Source: Agrobacterium tumefaciens
GTDB taxonomy: Bacteria > Pseudomonadota > Alphaproteobacteria > Rhizobiales > Rhizobiaceae
Length of the DNA: 64,000 bases
NCBI RefSeq assembly: GCF_000834635.1
Contig: NZ_JXQV01000012.1
Span: 1-64,000 of the forward strand
Reading direction: 5' to 3'
Notes under the pieces: generated by a model
What the model was told of the DNA's origin: nothing
Databases searched by the model: none
The model's input: the letters and a program-made list of their open reading frames with translations, nothing else
Shown: positions 1-10,499 of the stretch, in pieces
Numbering within the stretch: the first letter of the stretch is position 1
How the letters are laid out: each line of letters begins with the position of its first letter
Position numbers and translations under genes: made by a program

Positions 1-206
1 TGGAAACCAACCAAAACAGCAAGGCCAGCAACGAGTTCGAATGCGCCCGCGAGGTAAGACAGGGCCGTTGCAGCAGGCAGACCTGCGCCAGCAATCATGC
101 CAGCAGTGCCGGCAGGGTCAGTCAACTTGCCGAAGCCTGCAAGGATGAACATGAAGGAAAGAAGAATGCGTGCGACAAGCACGAGCGCGTTCTGGGTAGT
201 GGACAT
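1..206 (-). CDS. DoxX family membrane protein (partial, C-terminus outside window)
   Basis: The reverse strand opens with ATG at 206 and reads without a stop to the window edge (68 codons). The visible N-terminus is hydrophobic with a short polar stretch (FGKLTDPAGTAGMIAG) followed by a second hydrophobic segment, the usual layout of DoxX/DoxD-type membrane proteins. DoxX proteins are small, about four-helix membrane proteins linked in some bacteria to thiol or redox stress; no specific role can be assigned here. It follows the groESL terminator in the same direction but is separated from it by about 150 bases, so it is probably transcribed independently. Confidence 0.75.
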   Translation of the reverse strand, partial: MSTTQNALVLVARILLSFMFILAGFGKLTDPAGTAGMIAGAGLPAATALSYLAGAFELVAGLAVLVGF

Positions 207-349
207 AAAAGTCTCCAAAGATGGTGCCGTGTGGCAGGAATGTATGCCCACCATATGCGCCAAATTGTCGCTACCGAATAGATGAACAAGTGAAGACTAA
301 TTGTTCACTATTTGAAGACAGTGGGCCGATAGCGTGCGCAAGCCATAAA

Positions 350-380
350 CGAAAAAAGGCGGCCCGTGAGGACCGCCTTT
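350..380 (-). terminator. Rho-independent terminator of groESL
   Basis: An 8-bp perfect stem (AAAGGCGG at 355-362 with CCGCCTTT at 373-380) and a 10-base loop. Read on the minus strand it is followed directly by a T-run (349-357 region). It lies 25 bases past the groEL stop. Confidence 0.85.
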
Positions 381-405
381 CCGTATTCCGAAGCGTCTAG
401 ACTTC

Positions 406-2058
<1,653 letters not shown>

Positions 2059-2103
2059 TCATTGCCCATTGGTTGTCATGGAAAAGTGAGAAGAACCGGC
2101 TGA

Positions 2104-2400
2104 TCAGCCGATAACGCCCATGATGTCGGATTCCTTCATGATCAGAAGGTCTTCGCCGTTGAGCTTGACTTCGGTGCCGGACCACTTGCCGAACAGAACG
2201 CGATCGCCAGCCTTGACGTCCAAAGGAACGAGCTTGCCGCTTTCATCGCGGGCGCCGGTGCCAACAGCAACGATTTCGCCTTCCTGTGGCTTTTCCTTGG
2301 CGGTATCAGGAATGATAATGCCGCCCTTGGTCTTTGCTTCAGACTCAACGCGACGAACGACGACGCGGTCATGCAGCGGACGGAAATTGGTGCTTGTCAT
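2104..2400 (-). CDS. groES: Co-chaperonin GroES (Hsp10)
   Basis: A 98-residue protein of normal GroES length. It forms the heptameric lid of the GroEL chamber. The N-terminus carries the family pattern [14 protein letters not shown], the mobile loop follows (about residues 17-35, [19 protein letters not shown]), and the C-terminal half has [22 protein letters not shown]. It is the first gene of the groESL operon. The heat-shock promoter and CIRCE operator lie 60-125 bases upstream, so expression should respond to both RpoH and the HrcA repressor. Confidence 0.98.
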   Translation of the reverse strand: MTSTNFRPLHDRVVVRRVESEAKTKGGIIIPDTAKEKPQEGEIVAVGTGARDESGKLVPLDVKAGDRVLFGKWSGTEVKLNGEDLLIMKESDIMGVIG

Positions 2401-2460
2401 TGTCTAATCCCTCGATCAAATGACCTGAGCGGACCTAACAACAGGTCCGCGTGATGATTG

Positions 2461-2487
2461 TTAGCACTCCCTAGTGTAGAGTGCCAG
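2461..2487 (-). promoter_or_regulatory. CIRCE operator (HrcA binding site)
   Basis: TTAGCACTC, nine bases, GAGTGCCAG. The left arm matches the CIRCE consensus exactly; the right arm differs from GAGTGCTAA at two positions. It sits just downstream of the predicted transcription start in the groES leader, where HrcA blocks transcription in other bacteria. Confidence 0.93.
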
Positions 2488-2495
2488 CAACACGG

Positions 2496-2524
2496 AGATA
2501 AGCAGCCCATGTTGCCGAGTCAAG
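2496..2524 (-). promoter_or_regulatory. RpoH (sigma32)-type promoter of groESL
   Basis: On the minus strand CTTG (2524-2521) is followed by 18 bases and CTTATCT (2502-2496). This fits the alphaproteobacterial heat-shock consensus CTTG-N17/18-CYTATNT. The CIRCE operator starts 9 bases downstream, so positive RpoH and negative HrcA control are combined. Confidence 0.8.
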
Positions 2525-2570
2525 GACGGCCTGTCGGAAAATTTTCATGTAAAATGGTTACTACCAGCGC

Positions 2571-3899
2571 ATGACAGAATTTTTACGCAGCGATATCGCA
2601 CCCGCCCGCCCTTCCTTTCTGGAGATGACTGCCGCCTTTGCGCGCATCGGCCTTTTGAGTTTCGGCGGACCCGCCGGACAGATCGGCCTGATGCACCGCG
2701 TGCTGGTGGACGAGAAGGGTTGGCTGAGTGAAGAACGGTTCCTGCACGCGCTGAATTATTGCATGCTGTTGCCGGGTCCGGAAGCGCAGCAACTGGCCAC
2801 CTATTCCGGTTGGCTGCTGCATGGCAGGCGCGGCGGCATTGTCGCCGGTCTGCTGTTCATTCTGCCGGGCTTTCTGGTCATCGTCGCGCTGGCATCGGCC
2901 TATGCGCTTTATCAGGATACGCATTGGCTGCCTGCACTTCTGTCGGGCCTGAAAGCAGGAGTGCTCGCCATCGTGCTGGAGGCGTTGCTGCGGGTGGCAA
3001 AGCGGGCGTTGACGAGCCGCTTTCTGGTTGGCATCGCGGCGGTGGCATTCGTGGCGCTGTTTTTCTTTGCCGTGCCGTTCCCGTTGGTCATTCTGGCTGC
3101 CGGGCTTGTCGGCTTTTTCAAAGCGCGAGGAAATGCCTTGGCGGTCGCGGAAAGCGGCGAGGTCAGCACGGCCAATCCGTCATGGAAAAAACTGCTGCGT
3201 GGACTTCTGGTTGGCATTGTCATCTGGCAATTGCCCCTGCTGCTGTTATGGATCACCTCCGGCCCCGGCACTCTTATTGATTTGCAGATATTCTTTTCCA
3301 AGATGGCGGTAGTCACCTTCGGCGGTGCCTATGCGGTGCTGGCCTATGTCGCGCAGGTGGCTGTGGAAACGAAGGGCTGGATGCTGGCGGGCGAAATGCT
3401 GGATGGCTTGGCATTGGCTGAGGCGACCCCCGGGCCGCTGGTGCTGGTTCTCTCCTATGTCGGTTTTCTTGCGGCCTTCCGTCATCCCGGCTGGTTTGAT
3501 CCGCTGACCGCGGGCATTCTGGGTGCGAGCATCGCCGCTTGGGCAACCTTCGTGCCGAGCTTCATGTTCATATTCGCAGGCGCGCCCTATATGGAAAAGC
3601 TGCGCCACAACCGCTTTCTGTCATCGGCGCTATCAGCCATTACGGCGGCGGTCGTCGGTGTCATTCTCAACCTGTCCGTCTGGTTTGGTCTGCATGTGCT
3701 GTTTGGTCAGGTGGAGCGCGTGGCGCTGGTGCCCGCCATCAATTTTGGCTTTTCATGGCCCGTCTTTGCGACGCTAGATCCCATGCTTCTTAGTCTTTTT
3801 ATTGCATCATCGATCATGCTTTTCCGGCTGAAACTGGGCATGGTGCCGGTTCTTTCCATGTGTATTGCAGCGGGGTTTTTCAGGCTCTGGCTGATGTGA
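2571..3899 (+). CDS. chrA: Chromate transporter, CHR family (ChrA)
   Basis: A 442-residue, strongly hydrophobic protein with the two CHR half-domains of the long-chain family. The first half carries FGGPAGQIGLMHRVLVDEKGW and the LLPGPEAQQLATY motif (residues about 30-85); the second half repeats the pattern with TFGGAYAVLAYVAQVAVE and LAEATPGPLVLVLSYVGF (about 245-300). ChrA proteins export chromate from the cytoplasm, driven by the membrane potential; the true substrate of chromosomal homologues is often untested. The gene is divergent from groES across 170 bases and no chrB regulator is adjacent. Confidence 0.93.
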   Translation: MTEFLRSDIAPARPSFLEMTAAFARIGLLSFGGPAGQIGLMHRVLVDEKGWLSEERFLHALNYCMLLPGPEAQQLATYSGWLLHGRRGGIVAGLLFILPGFLVIVALASAYALYQDTHWLPALLSGLKAGVLAIVLEALLRVAKRALTSRFLVGIAAVAFVALFFFAVPFPLVILAAGLVGFFKARGNALAVAESGEVSTANPSWKKLLRGLLVGIVIWQLPLLLLWITSGPGTLIDLQIFFSKMAVVTFGGAYAVLAYVAQVAVETKGWMLAGEMLDGLALAEATPGPLVLVLSYVGFLAAFRHPGWFDPLTAGILGASIAAWATFVPSFMFIFAGAPYMEKLRHNRFLSSALSAITAAVVGVILNLSVWFGLHVLFGQVERVALVPAINFGFSWPVFATLDPMLLSLFIASSIMLFRLKLGMVPVLSMCIAAGFFRLWLM

Positions 3900-3989
3900 T
3901 CCGCATGCAAAAATGCTTTTTTGCTTGCCTTCGGCATCCCGCTTTGCAATGTCACAGCGTGAATTCACGGAACGCTTGGAATCTTTTAC

Positions 3990-4838
3990 ATGGCCCATCG
4001 CATTGCCACGCTCGGCGACATTACCCCGGACTTTGACGTTATTCTGTCTGATGTGTGGGGTGTATTGCACAATGGCGTCACCGTTTTTGCCGATGCGGCG
4101 ATTGCATTGGAAGCGGCGCGAAAGGCGGGCAAGACCGTGGTGCTCATCACCAATTCGCCCCGCCCGGGACCTGGCGTCATCGCCCAATTGCGGGCATTCG
4201 GCATCTCCGACAGTGTTTATGACCGCATCGTCACCTCTGGTGATGTTACCCGCAAACTGATTGCTGAGGGCCCGAACAAGGTCTTCCTTCTGGGGCCGGA
4301 GCGCGACATGCCGCTGATGGACGGTCTCGACGTCGAGGTCGTGCCGGAGGCAGAGGCAACAGCCGTTGTCTGCACCGGCTTTTTCGATGACGAAACCGAA
4401 ACGCCGGAAGACTACACCGATATGTTGAAGGGCTTCATCGCCCGTTCCGTGCCGATGATCTGCGCCAACCCCGATCTGGTGGTGGAGCGTGGCGAGCGCA
4501 TCGTTCCCTGTGCGGGCGCCATGGCTGCCTATTACGAACAGCTTGGCGGCGAAGTGCGCATTGCGGGCAAGCCCCATTCGCCAATCTATGAAGCCTGTCT
4601 TGCGGCAGCAAAAGAGGTGCGCGGCGAGTTTTCCAAGTCGCGTGTGCTGGCCATCGGTGATGGCATGCCGACAGACGTGAAGGGCGCGATTTCCGCCGGG
4701 CTCCAGCTTCTCTATATTAGCGGCGGAATTCACGCTGCTGAATATATGTTGAATGGCGAAACGGATGAGGCGCTGATGAATGCCTATCTGGAAAGCCAGA
4801 ACGCCGCTCCCGGCTGGTGGATGCCACGCCTGGCCTGA
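3990..4838 (+). CDS. TIGR01459 family HAD-type hydrolase
   Basis: 282 residues. The N-terminal motif I is SDVWGVLHNGV (residues 20-30), the diverged nucleophile motif of this HAD IIA-like family. Motif II is VVLITNSPRPG near residue 50, and motif III/IV is VLAIGDGMPTDVKGA near residue 220. These enzymes are presumed cytoplasmic sugar- or nucleotide-phosphate phosphatases; the substrate is unknown. Its stop overlaps the longest possible ribF reading frame, and the two genes are probably co-transcribed, a pairing common in Rhizobiales. Confidence 0.9.
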   Translation: MAHRIATLGDITPDFDVILSDVWGVLHNGVTVFADAAIALEAARKAGKTVVLITNSPRPGPGVIAQLRAFGISDSVYDRIVTSGDVTRKLIAEGPNKVFLLGPERDMPLMDGLDVEVVPEAEATAVVCTGFFDDETETPEDYTDMLKGFIARSVPMICANPDLVVERGERIVPCAGAMAAYYEQLGGEVRIAGKPHSPIYEACLAAAKEVRGEFSKSRVLAIGDGMPTDVKGAISAGLQLLYISGGIHAAEYMLNGETDEALMNAYLESQNAAPGWWMPRLA

Positions 4839-4852
4839 AAGCAGATGCGCCT

Positions 4853-5833
4853 ATGACCGTATTTCATCGCAATGAACAGAAAGAACCGCTTCCGGATAAT
4901 CTGAAGGGCGGGGTCGTTGCTATTGGAAATTTTGACGGTGTTCATCGCGGCCACCGCGCCGTGCTGGACCGTGCGCTGGAACTGGCGCGCGCGCGCGGCA
5001 TTCCGGTTTTAGCGCTGACATTCGAGCCTCACCCGAGAACGGTCTTCCGCCCGGATAAACCGGTTTTCCGCCTCACGCCCGGCCCGGTCAAGGCCCGGCT
5101 GCTGGCAAAGGAGGGGTTTCACTCCGTGATCGAATATCCCTTTGACCGGGAGTTCTCCCAGCGCTCGGCCGAAGATTTTGTAAAGTCCGTTCTGGTTGAC
5201 TGGCTGGGCGCAAGCGCTGTCGTCACCGGTTTCGATTTCCATTTCGGCAAGGGCCGAGAGGGTGGACCTGCATTCCTGATGGAAGCCGGTCACCGCTACG
5301 GTTTCGATGTGACGCTGGTGGATGCGTTTCGCGATGAGGGTGCCGAAGTCGTTTCCTCCAGCCGTATCCGGGAATTGCTGGGTGAGGGCGATGTTGTCGC
5401 TGCGGCTGGCCTTCTGGGGTATCGTTACACCGTTGAGGCGGAAGTTATTGGCGGGCAGAAGCTGGGTCGCACGCTGGCTTATCCCACCGCCAACATGGCG
5501 CTGCCGCCGGAAACCGAACTGAAGCCCGGTATCTATGCCGTGCGCTTTCGCAGGCCCGATGGCACGCTGCATGATGGCGTCGCAAGCTTCGGCTACCGCC
5601 CGACAGTGACCGACGATGGCGCAGCCCTGCTCGAAACGTTCCTGTTTGATTTCTCAGGCGATCTCTATGGCGAAGTCTGCTCGGTGTCCTTCTTCGGAAA
5701 CCTGCGGGATGAGCTGAAATTTGACGGGCTGGAGGCGCTGGTGGCGCAGATCAAACGCGACGAGGAAGAGGCGAGGGCGCTTCTGTCCGGCGTGAAACCT
5801 CTGGGCGAACTGGATGCTCTGATCGCTTTTTGA
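4853..5833 (+). CDS. ribF: Bifunctional riboflavin kinase / FAD synthetase
   Basis: 326 residues from ATG 4853. RibF phosphorylates riboflavin to FMN and adenylylates FMN to FAD. The N-terminal nucleotidyltransferase half has GNFDGVHRGHRAVL (about residues 22-35), TFEPHPRTVFRP and SSSRIRELLGEGDV. The C-terminal kinase half has GRTLAYPTANMALP and GVASFGYRPTV. A GTG at 4817 is in frame and would add 12 residues while overlapping the upstream gene by 22 bases; I prefer the ATG because family homology begins right after it. No FMN riboswitch is visible upstream, so flavin control at this site is unlikely. Confidence 0.95.
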   Translation: MTVFHRNEQKEPLPDNLKGGVVAIGNFDGVHRGHRAVLDRALELARARGIPVLALTFEPHPRTVFRPDKPVFRLTPGPVKARLLAKEGFHSVIEYPFDREFSQRSAEDFVKSVLVDWLGASAVVTGFDFHFGKGREGGPAFLMEAGHRYGFDVTLVDAFRDEGAEVVSSSRIRELLGEGDVVAAAGLLGYRYTVEAEVIGGQKLGRTLAYPTANMALPPETELKPGIYAVRFRRPDGTLHDGVASFGYRPTVTDDGAALLETFLFDFSGDLYGEVCSVSFFGNLRDELKFDGLEALVAQIKRDEEEARALLSGVKPLGELDALIAF

Positions 5834-5947
5834 GCGCGATAGGGCTTTAGGCGGCATCTATTCCCTTTTCAAACGCTGCAAAAACACATAAGCAGACGCC
5901 TATGCACCAATTTCGGTTGACGTTCATATCCCGAATTATTGGCCCGG

Positions 5948-5976
5948 CCTTTCGTGCGCAATAAGCAGCCGAAAGG
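5948..5976 (+). other. Inverted repeat in the ileS leader
   Basis: CCTTTCG at 5948-5954 pairs with CGAAAGG at 5970-5976, with a 15-base loop and further partial CCGG pairing outside. It lies about 110 bases before the ileS start with no T-run. It could be a leader structure or chance. Confidence 0.35.
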
Positions 5977-6084
5977 TCCGGGATTTCGGCGCTTGCCAAA
6001 AGCGCCTTCCGCCTTTGCCCTTTTAGCACTCAAGACGGCGCTACCCCGCCATTTCCTCTCATTTCGGGGCCGCCGCATAACGGT

Positions 6085-8991
6085 ATGATCATGAACGACA
6101 CCGCACAGACATTAGACTATTCCAAAACACTTTACCTGCCGCAGACGGATTTCCCGATGCGCGCCGGCCTGCCGCAGAAAGAGCCTGAAACAGTTGCCCG
6201 CTGGCAGCAGATGGGGCTCTATAAAAAGCTGCGCGCTTCCGCCGCTGGCCGCGAAAAATTCGTGCTGCATGATGGCCCTCCCTATGCCAACGGCAACATC
6301 CACATCGGCCACGCGCTGAACAAGATCCTCAAAGACGTCATCACCCGCTCGTTCCAGATGCGCGGCTTTGACAGCAATTACGTTCCCGGATGGGATTGCC
6401 ACGGCCTTCCCATCGAGTGGAAGATCGAGGAAGCCTACCGCGCCAAGGGCAAGAACAAGGACGAGGTTCCGATCAACGAATTCCGTCAGGAATGCCGTGA
6501 GTTTGCCGCTGGCTGGATCGAGAAGCAATCGGCTGAATTCAAGCGTCTGGGCATCGAAGGCGATTTCGAAAACCCCTACACGACCATGAACTTCCACGCG
6601 GAAGCGCGTATCGCTGGCGAGCTGCTCAAGATCGCCAAGAGCGGCCAGCTTTATCGCGGATCGAAGCCGGTCATGTGGTCGGTCGTCGAGCGCACGGCTT
6701 TGGCTGAGGCCGAGGTCGAGTATGCGGATGTCGAGAGCGACATGATCTGGGTGAAGTTCCCGGTGGTGGAAGGTGCTGCTGACCTGAAGGGCAACACTGT
6801 CGTTATCTGGACCACAACGCCGTGGACCATCCCCGGCAACCGCGCCATCTCCTTCTCCTCGCGCTTCCCTTACGGTCTGTTCGAAGTCGAAACGGCTGAG
6901 AACGACTTCGGTCCGCAGCCGGGCGAAAAGCTGATCTTCGCAACCAAGCTGGCTGACGAAGCCGCCAAAAAGGCAAAGCTGACATTCAAGCTGGTTCGTC
7001 CCGTAACAGCGGAAGAACTCGGCGCGATCACCTGCGCCCATCCTCTGGCTCACCTCGGCTATGACTTCGCGGTTCCGCTTCTCGATGGCGACCACGTCAC
7101 TGACGACGCTGGTACGGGCTTCGTGCACACCGCACCAAGCCATGGTCGTGAAGACTTTGACGCTTGGATGTCGAACTTTCGTAAACTGGAAGACCGTCGC
7201 ATCTCGACAAAGATCCCGTTCCCGGTGGGCGATGATGGCTTCTACACCGAAGACGCGCCCGGTTTCGGCCCATCGGCTGAAGGTGGCGCTGCCCGCGTCA
7301 TGGACGACAATGGCAAGAAGGGTGATGCCAACGAGCGTGTCATCAAGGCGCTGATCGGCGCCAACAACCTGTTTGCCCGTGGCCGTCTGAAGCACAGCTA
7401 TCCGCATAGCTGGCGTTCCAAGAAGCCGGTCATCTTCCGCAACACGCCGCAGTGGTTCGTCTATATGGACAAGGAACTGGGGGATGGCACAACGCTGCGC
7501 TCCCGTTCGCTGTCTGCCATCGATGACACCCGTTTCGTGCCAGCCGGTGGTCAGAACCGTCTGCGCGCCATGATCGAAAACCGCCCGGACTGGGTGCTCT
7601 CGCGCCAGCGCGCCTGGGGCGTTCCGATTGCCGTGTTTGCCGATGAGCATGGCGAAGTGCTTGTTGATGATGCTGTCAATGCCCGTATTCTGGAGGCTTT
7701 CGAGGTTGAAGGCGCTGATGCATGGTTTGCCGAAGGTGCGCGGGAGCGTTTCCTGGGCGAACGGGCTGGCGAACCTTGGGTACAGGTGCGTGACATCCTC
7801 GACGTCTGGTTCGATAGCGGCTGCACGCACACTTTCACACTGGAAGATCGGCCTGACCTGAAGTGGCCTGCCGATGTCTATCTGGAAGGCTCCGACCAGC
7901 ATCGCGGCTGGTTCCACTCGTCGCTGCTGGAAAGCTGCGCGACGCGCGGACGTGCGCCCTACAAAGCTGTTGTCACCCATGGTTTCACCATGGATGAGCA
8001 GGGCCGCAAGCAGTCCAAATCTCTCGGCAATGTCGTGGCACCGCAGGATGTCATGAAGGAGTCGGGTGCGGATATTCTGCGCCTGTGGGTCATGACCACG
8101 GATTACTGGGACGACCAGCGTCTGGGCAAGGCCATCATCCAGACCAATATCGATGCCTATCGCAAGCTGCGCAACACCATCCGCTGGATGCTGGGCACGC
8201 TGGCACATGACACGGGCGAAGAGATTGCCTATGCCGATCTGCCTGAGCTGGAAAAGCTGGTGCTGCACCGCCTGTCGGAGCTCGATCAGGTCGTGCGCGA
8301 CGGTTACGACGCGTTTGATTTCAAGAAGATCACCCGTGCGCTGATCGATTTTGCCAATGTCGAGCTTTCGGCATTCTATTTCGATATCCGCAAGGACACG
8401 CTCTATTGCGACGCGCCGTCGTCGCTCAAGCGCCGCGCATCGCTCTCGGTGATCGCTAAGCTGTTCGATTGCCTCGTCACATGGCTTGCTCCCATGCTGC
8501 CGTTCACGACAGAAGAAGCATGGCTGTCACGCTACCCAGATGCGGAATCGGTGCATCTCGTCCAGTTCCGGGATGTTCCGGCGGAATGGAAAAACGAGGC
8601 GCTGGAAGCCAAGTGGGACAAGATCCGCAAGGTGCGCACTGTTGTAACGGGTGCACTGGAAGTCGAGCGCCGCGAAAAGCGCATCGGTTCCTCGCTGGAA
8701 GCGGCTCCCGTGGTGCATGTGGCGGATGCTGAATTGCTGGCTGCCCTTGAAGGCCAGGATTTTGCGGAAATCTGCATCACCTCGGCCATCTCGGTTGTGG
8801 CGGGCGAAGGTCCTTCAGATGCGTTCCGTCTGGGTGATGTCCAGAACGTGTCTGTTGAGCAGAAGCTTGCCGAAGGGCAGAAATGTGCGCGTTCCTGGCG
8901 CATCACCACCGATGTTGGCTCCGATCCCGCCTTCCCGGATGTCTCGGCCCGCGACGCTGCAGCCCTTCGTGAGCTGGGTGTTACTCTCTAA
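6085..8991 (+). CDS. ileS: Isoleucyl-tRNA synthetase
   Basis: 968 residues, class I aminoacyl-tRNA synthetase that charges tRNA-Ile and edits mis-activated valine. The HIGH signature is HIGH at residues 73-76 inside [16 protein letters not shown]. The KMSKS loop appears as KQSKS at residues 642-646. The editing domain carries [15 protein letters not shown] near residue 245. The C-terminus has a single KCARSW and lacks the paired Cys motifs of the E. coli zinc-binding tail. ATG 6085 and ATG 6091 are both possible starts. The gene stands alone behind a 251-base leader region. Confidence 0.97.
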   Translation: MIMNDTAQTLDYSKTLYLPQTDFPMRAGLPQKEPETVARWQQMGLYKKLRASAAGREKFVLHDGPPYANGNIHIGHALNKILKDVITRSFQMRGFDSNYVPGWDCHGLPIEWKIEEAYRAKGKNKDEVPINEFRQECREFAAGWIEKQSAEFKRLGIEGDFENPYTTMNFHAEARIAGELLKIAKSGQLYRGSKPVMWSVVERTALAEAEVEYADVESDMIWVKFPVVEGAADLKGNTVVIWTTTPWTIPGNRAISFSSRFPYGLFEVETAENDFGPQPGEKLIFATKLADEAAKKAKLTFKLVRPVTAEELGAITCAHPLAHLGYDFAVPLLDGDHVTDDAGTGFVHTAPSHGREDFDAWMSNFRKLEDRRISTKIPFPVGDDGFYTEDAPGFGPSAEGGAARVMDDNGKKGDANERVIKALIGANNLFARGRLKHSYPHSWRSKKPVIFRNTPQWFVYMDKELGDGTTLRSRSLSAIDDTRFVPAGGQNRLRAMIENRPDWVLSRQRAWGVPIAVFADEHGEVLVDDAVNARILEAFEVEGADAWFAEGARERFLGERAGEPWVQVRDILDVWFDSGCTHTFTLEDRPDLKWPADVYLEGSDQHRGWFHSSLLESCATRGRAPYKAVVTHGFTMDEQGRKQSKSLGNVVAPQDVMKESGADILRLWVMTTDYWDDQRLGKAIIQTNIDAYRKLRNTIRWMLGTLAHDTGEEIAYADLPELEKLVLHRLSELDQVVRDGYDAFDFKKITRALIDFANVELSAFYFDIRKDTLYCDAPSSLKRRASLSVIAKLFDCLVTWLAPMLPFTTEEAWLSRYPDAESVHLVQFRDVPAEWKNEALEAKWDKIRKVRTVVTGALEVERREKRIGSSLEAAPVVHVADAELLAALEGQDFAEICITSAISVVAGEGPSDAFRLGDVQNVSVEQKLAEGQKCARSWRITTDVGSDPAFPDVSARDAAALRELGVTL

Positions 8992-8997
8992 GAAAAC

Positions 8998-9033
8998 TAC
9001 CGGGTGAATTGCACTTTGGCCGTTCATCCGGTA
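8998..9033. other. Inverted repeat after ileS
   Basis: TACCGGGTGAA (8998-9008) pairs with TTCATCCGGTA (9023-9033): 11 positions including one G-T wobble, 14-base loop. There is no T-run, so it may act as a Rho-dependent end, an mRNA 3' stabiliser, or nothing. Confidence 0.4.
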
Positions 9034-9212
9034 AACCTGCCTGAAATTGGCCGGATTTTTGCAGCACTGCGGGCTGCCGGTCTGTGGATGGCGACAGCAT
9101 CAGGCCGAAAATCGGAAACGATTTTTGGAATGCGCAATGCCTGTAATTAATATAAGAGCGCTTTGTGAGCGCCCGTAAGGGCGAATGGCGCGCTGGGGGC
9201 GGAAGGGTTTCG

Positions 9213-9845
9213 ATGAGCATGACGCAGAGATTTCGCATCTACGGCACCATTCTTGGCGCGGTATCTGTCAGCCTCGCATTGAGCGCCTGCACCAGCCCGA
9301 CCTATGGCACGGGAAAGTCATCCGCCGAGCAGCTGGTCGATGACCTTGGCAATGCCACCTCCATCACCGGAGATCAGGACAAGCGCAACCTGAAATACAA
9401 TCCGCGTCCAGGCCTCGTCGTGCCTGCACAGGCCCGCGCCGGACAGTTGGCGCAGCCACAGCAGAACCTCGCCAACCGCGAGACCAACCCGCAATGGCCT
9501 GAAACACCGGAAGAAGCGCGCGAGCGCCTGCGTCAGGAAGCAGACGACAACCGCGACAATCCAAGATACCGTTCGCCATTGCTGGCCGGTAACGGCACCA
9601 ACGGCCAGATGACCGAGACCCAGAAGTGGGAAGCCTTCCGCAAGGCCAAGGCTGATGCGCAGGGCGGCACAATCGTCAACAGCAATCAGCGCAAGTTCCT
9701 CACTGACCCGCCGCTGGAATATCGCAGCGTTCCGCAGGAACAGCTCGCAGATCTCGGTACGCCGGAAGCGAAAAAAGAAAAAGAACGCAAGAAAAATGCC
9801 GCCATGGCTGGCACTGGCAAGAGCTGGTGGAACCCGTTCCAGTAA
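9213..9845 (+). CDS. Putative lipoprotein, conserved hypothetical
   Basis: 210 residues from ATG 9213, which has a GGAAGG ribosome site 7-8 bases upstream; an in-frame GTG at 9165 would place the signal peptide internally. The N-terminus is a lipoprotein signal: basic start, hydrophobic core VSVSLALS and lipobox LSAC with Cys at residue 26. The mature part is hydrophilic, rich in Gln, Arg, Asn and Pro (for example QAQ/QPQQNLANRE and EEARERLRQEADDNRDNPRY) and ends in a Lys-rich segment with WWNPF. I do not recognise a domain. It is probably an inner- or outer-membrane-anchored periplasmic protein. Confidence 0.8.
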   Translation: MSMTQRFRIYGTILGAVSVSLALSACTSPTYGTGKSSAEQLVDDLGNATSITGDQDKRNLKYNPRPGLVVPAQARAGQLAQPQQNLANRETNPQWPETPEEARERLRQEADDNRDNPRYRSPLLAGNGTNGQMTETQKWEAFRKAKADAQGGTIVNSNQRKFLTDPPLEYRSVPQEQLADLGTPEAKKEKERKKNAAMAGTGKSWWNPFQ

Positions 9846-9863
9846 GGGTGAGTGGGGCAGAAA

Positions 9864-9947
9864 CGTCATCCTCGGGCTTGACCCGAGGATCTAACGAACC
9901 CCCACATCGAACGCGGTCAGATCCTGAGGACAAGCCCTGATATGACG
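9864..9947. repeat. RIME-like intergenic palindromic element
   Basis: The left arm CGTCATCCTCGGGCTTGACC... (9864-9892) is itself a palindrome (CCTCGGGctTGACCCGAGG). The reverse complement of 9920-9947 repeats the same sequence with a few changes, so the element is two diverged copies facing each other. Such GTCATCCTCGGGCTTG palindromes are widespread intergenic repeats in Rhizobiales. It sits between a plus-strand lipoprotein gene and convergent tadA. Confidence 0.7.
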
Positions 9948-9971
9948 CCTTCTTGGAGCGTCGTACGTGGC

Positions 9972-10427
9972 TCAAACCACACGCTTCCCCTGAAAGAAAC
10001 CCCGTAAAATCTCCGCACTCTCGACCTCCGCCATTCCCGAATACACCTCCGGCGCATGGTGGCAGGTGGGCTGGTTGAAGAAGCGAACGCCACTCTCGAC
10101 AGCTCCGCCCTTGGCGTCATTCGCGCCGTAGTAAAGCCTGCGGATGCGGGCAAAGGATATCGCCGCAGCGCACATGGTGCAGGGCTCCAGCGTCACATAG
10201 AGGTCGGCTCCCACCAACCGCTCCTGGCCCAATTCTTCGCAAGCCATGCGGATCACTGCGATCTCGGCATGGGCCGTAACATCGTTCAGTTCCCGTGTTC
10301 GGTTGCCAGAACGGGCCACCACGCGGCCATCCAGCACAAGCACTGCACCGATGGGCACCTCGTTTCGCAGGGCCGCTTCTTGCGCTTCATCAAGCGCCTG
10401 GTCCATGAAATGCGTCGTTTCCGCCAT
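9972..10427 (-). CDS. tadA: tRNA-specific adenosine deaminase (TadA-type)
   Basis: 151 residues. TadA converts A34 to inosine in tRNA-Arg(ACG), allowing wobble decoding. The zinc-dependent deaminase signature is complete: HAE at residues 53-55 and PCTMC at 82-86 (in TLEPCTMCAAAI). The substrate loop region NDVTAHAE precedes it and GAVESGVRFFN follows. Length matches bacterial TadA rather than cytosine deaminase. It is divergent from rluB across 72 bases. A free-nucleoside deaminase of the same fold cannot be excluded on sequence alone, but TadA is the likelier call. Confidence 0.9.
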   Translation of the reverse strand: MAETTHFMDQALDEAQEAALRNEVPIGAVLVLDGRVVARSGNRTRELNDVTAHAEIAVIRMACEELGQERLVGADLYVTLEPCTMCAAAISFARIRRLYYGANDAKGGAVESGVRFFNQPTCHHAPEVYSGMAEVESAEILRGFFQGKRVV

Positions 10428-10499
10428 TGTCCGTGCAATTTCCTCTTAACCGATGCCGCGTGACCTGATAGGACACGGCAAACAACAGGCAAACAACAA

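Noticed and set aside
4840-4860. FMN riboswitch upstream of ribF
   Set aside because: The upstream gene runs into ribF with no space for the roughly 140-base RFN element, and none of its conserved sequence is seen.
6112-8268. 718-codon open frame on the minus strand opposite ileS
   Set aside because: It mirrors a strongly conserved gene; long antisense frames are common in GC-rich DNA, and its translation shows no recognisable domain.
8880-8991. Frameshift or truncation at the ileS C-terminus (missing zinc cysteines)
   Set aside because: The remaining sequence is collinear and the length normal; I recall the same loss in other alphaproteobacterial IleRS proteins.
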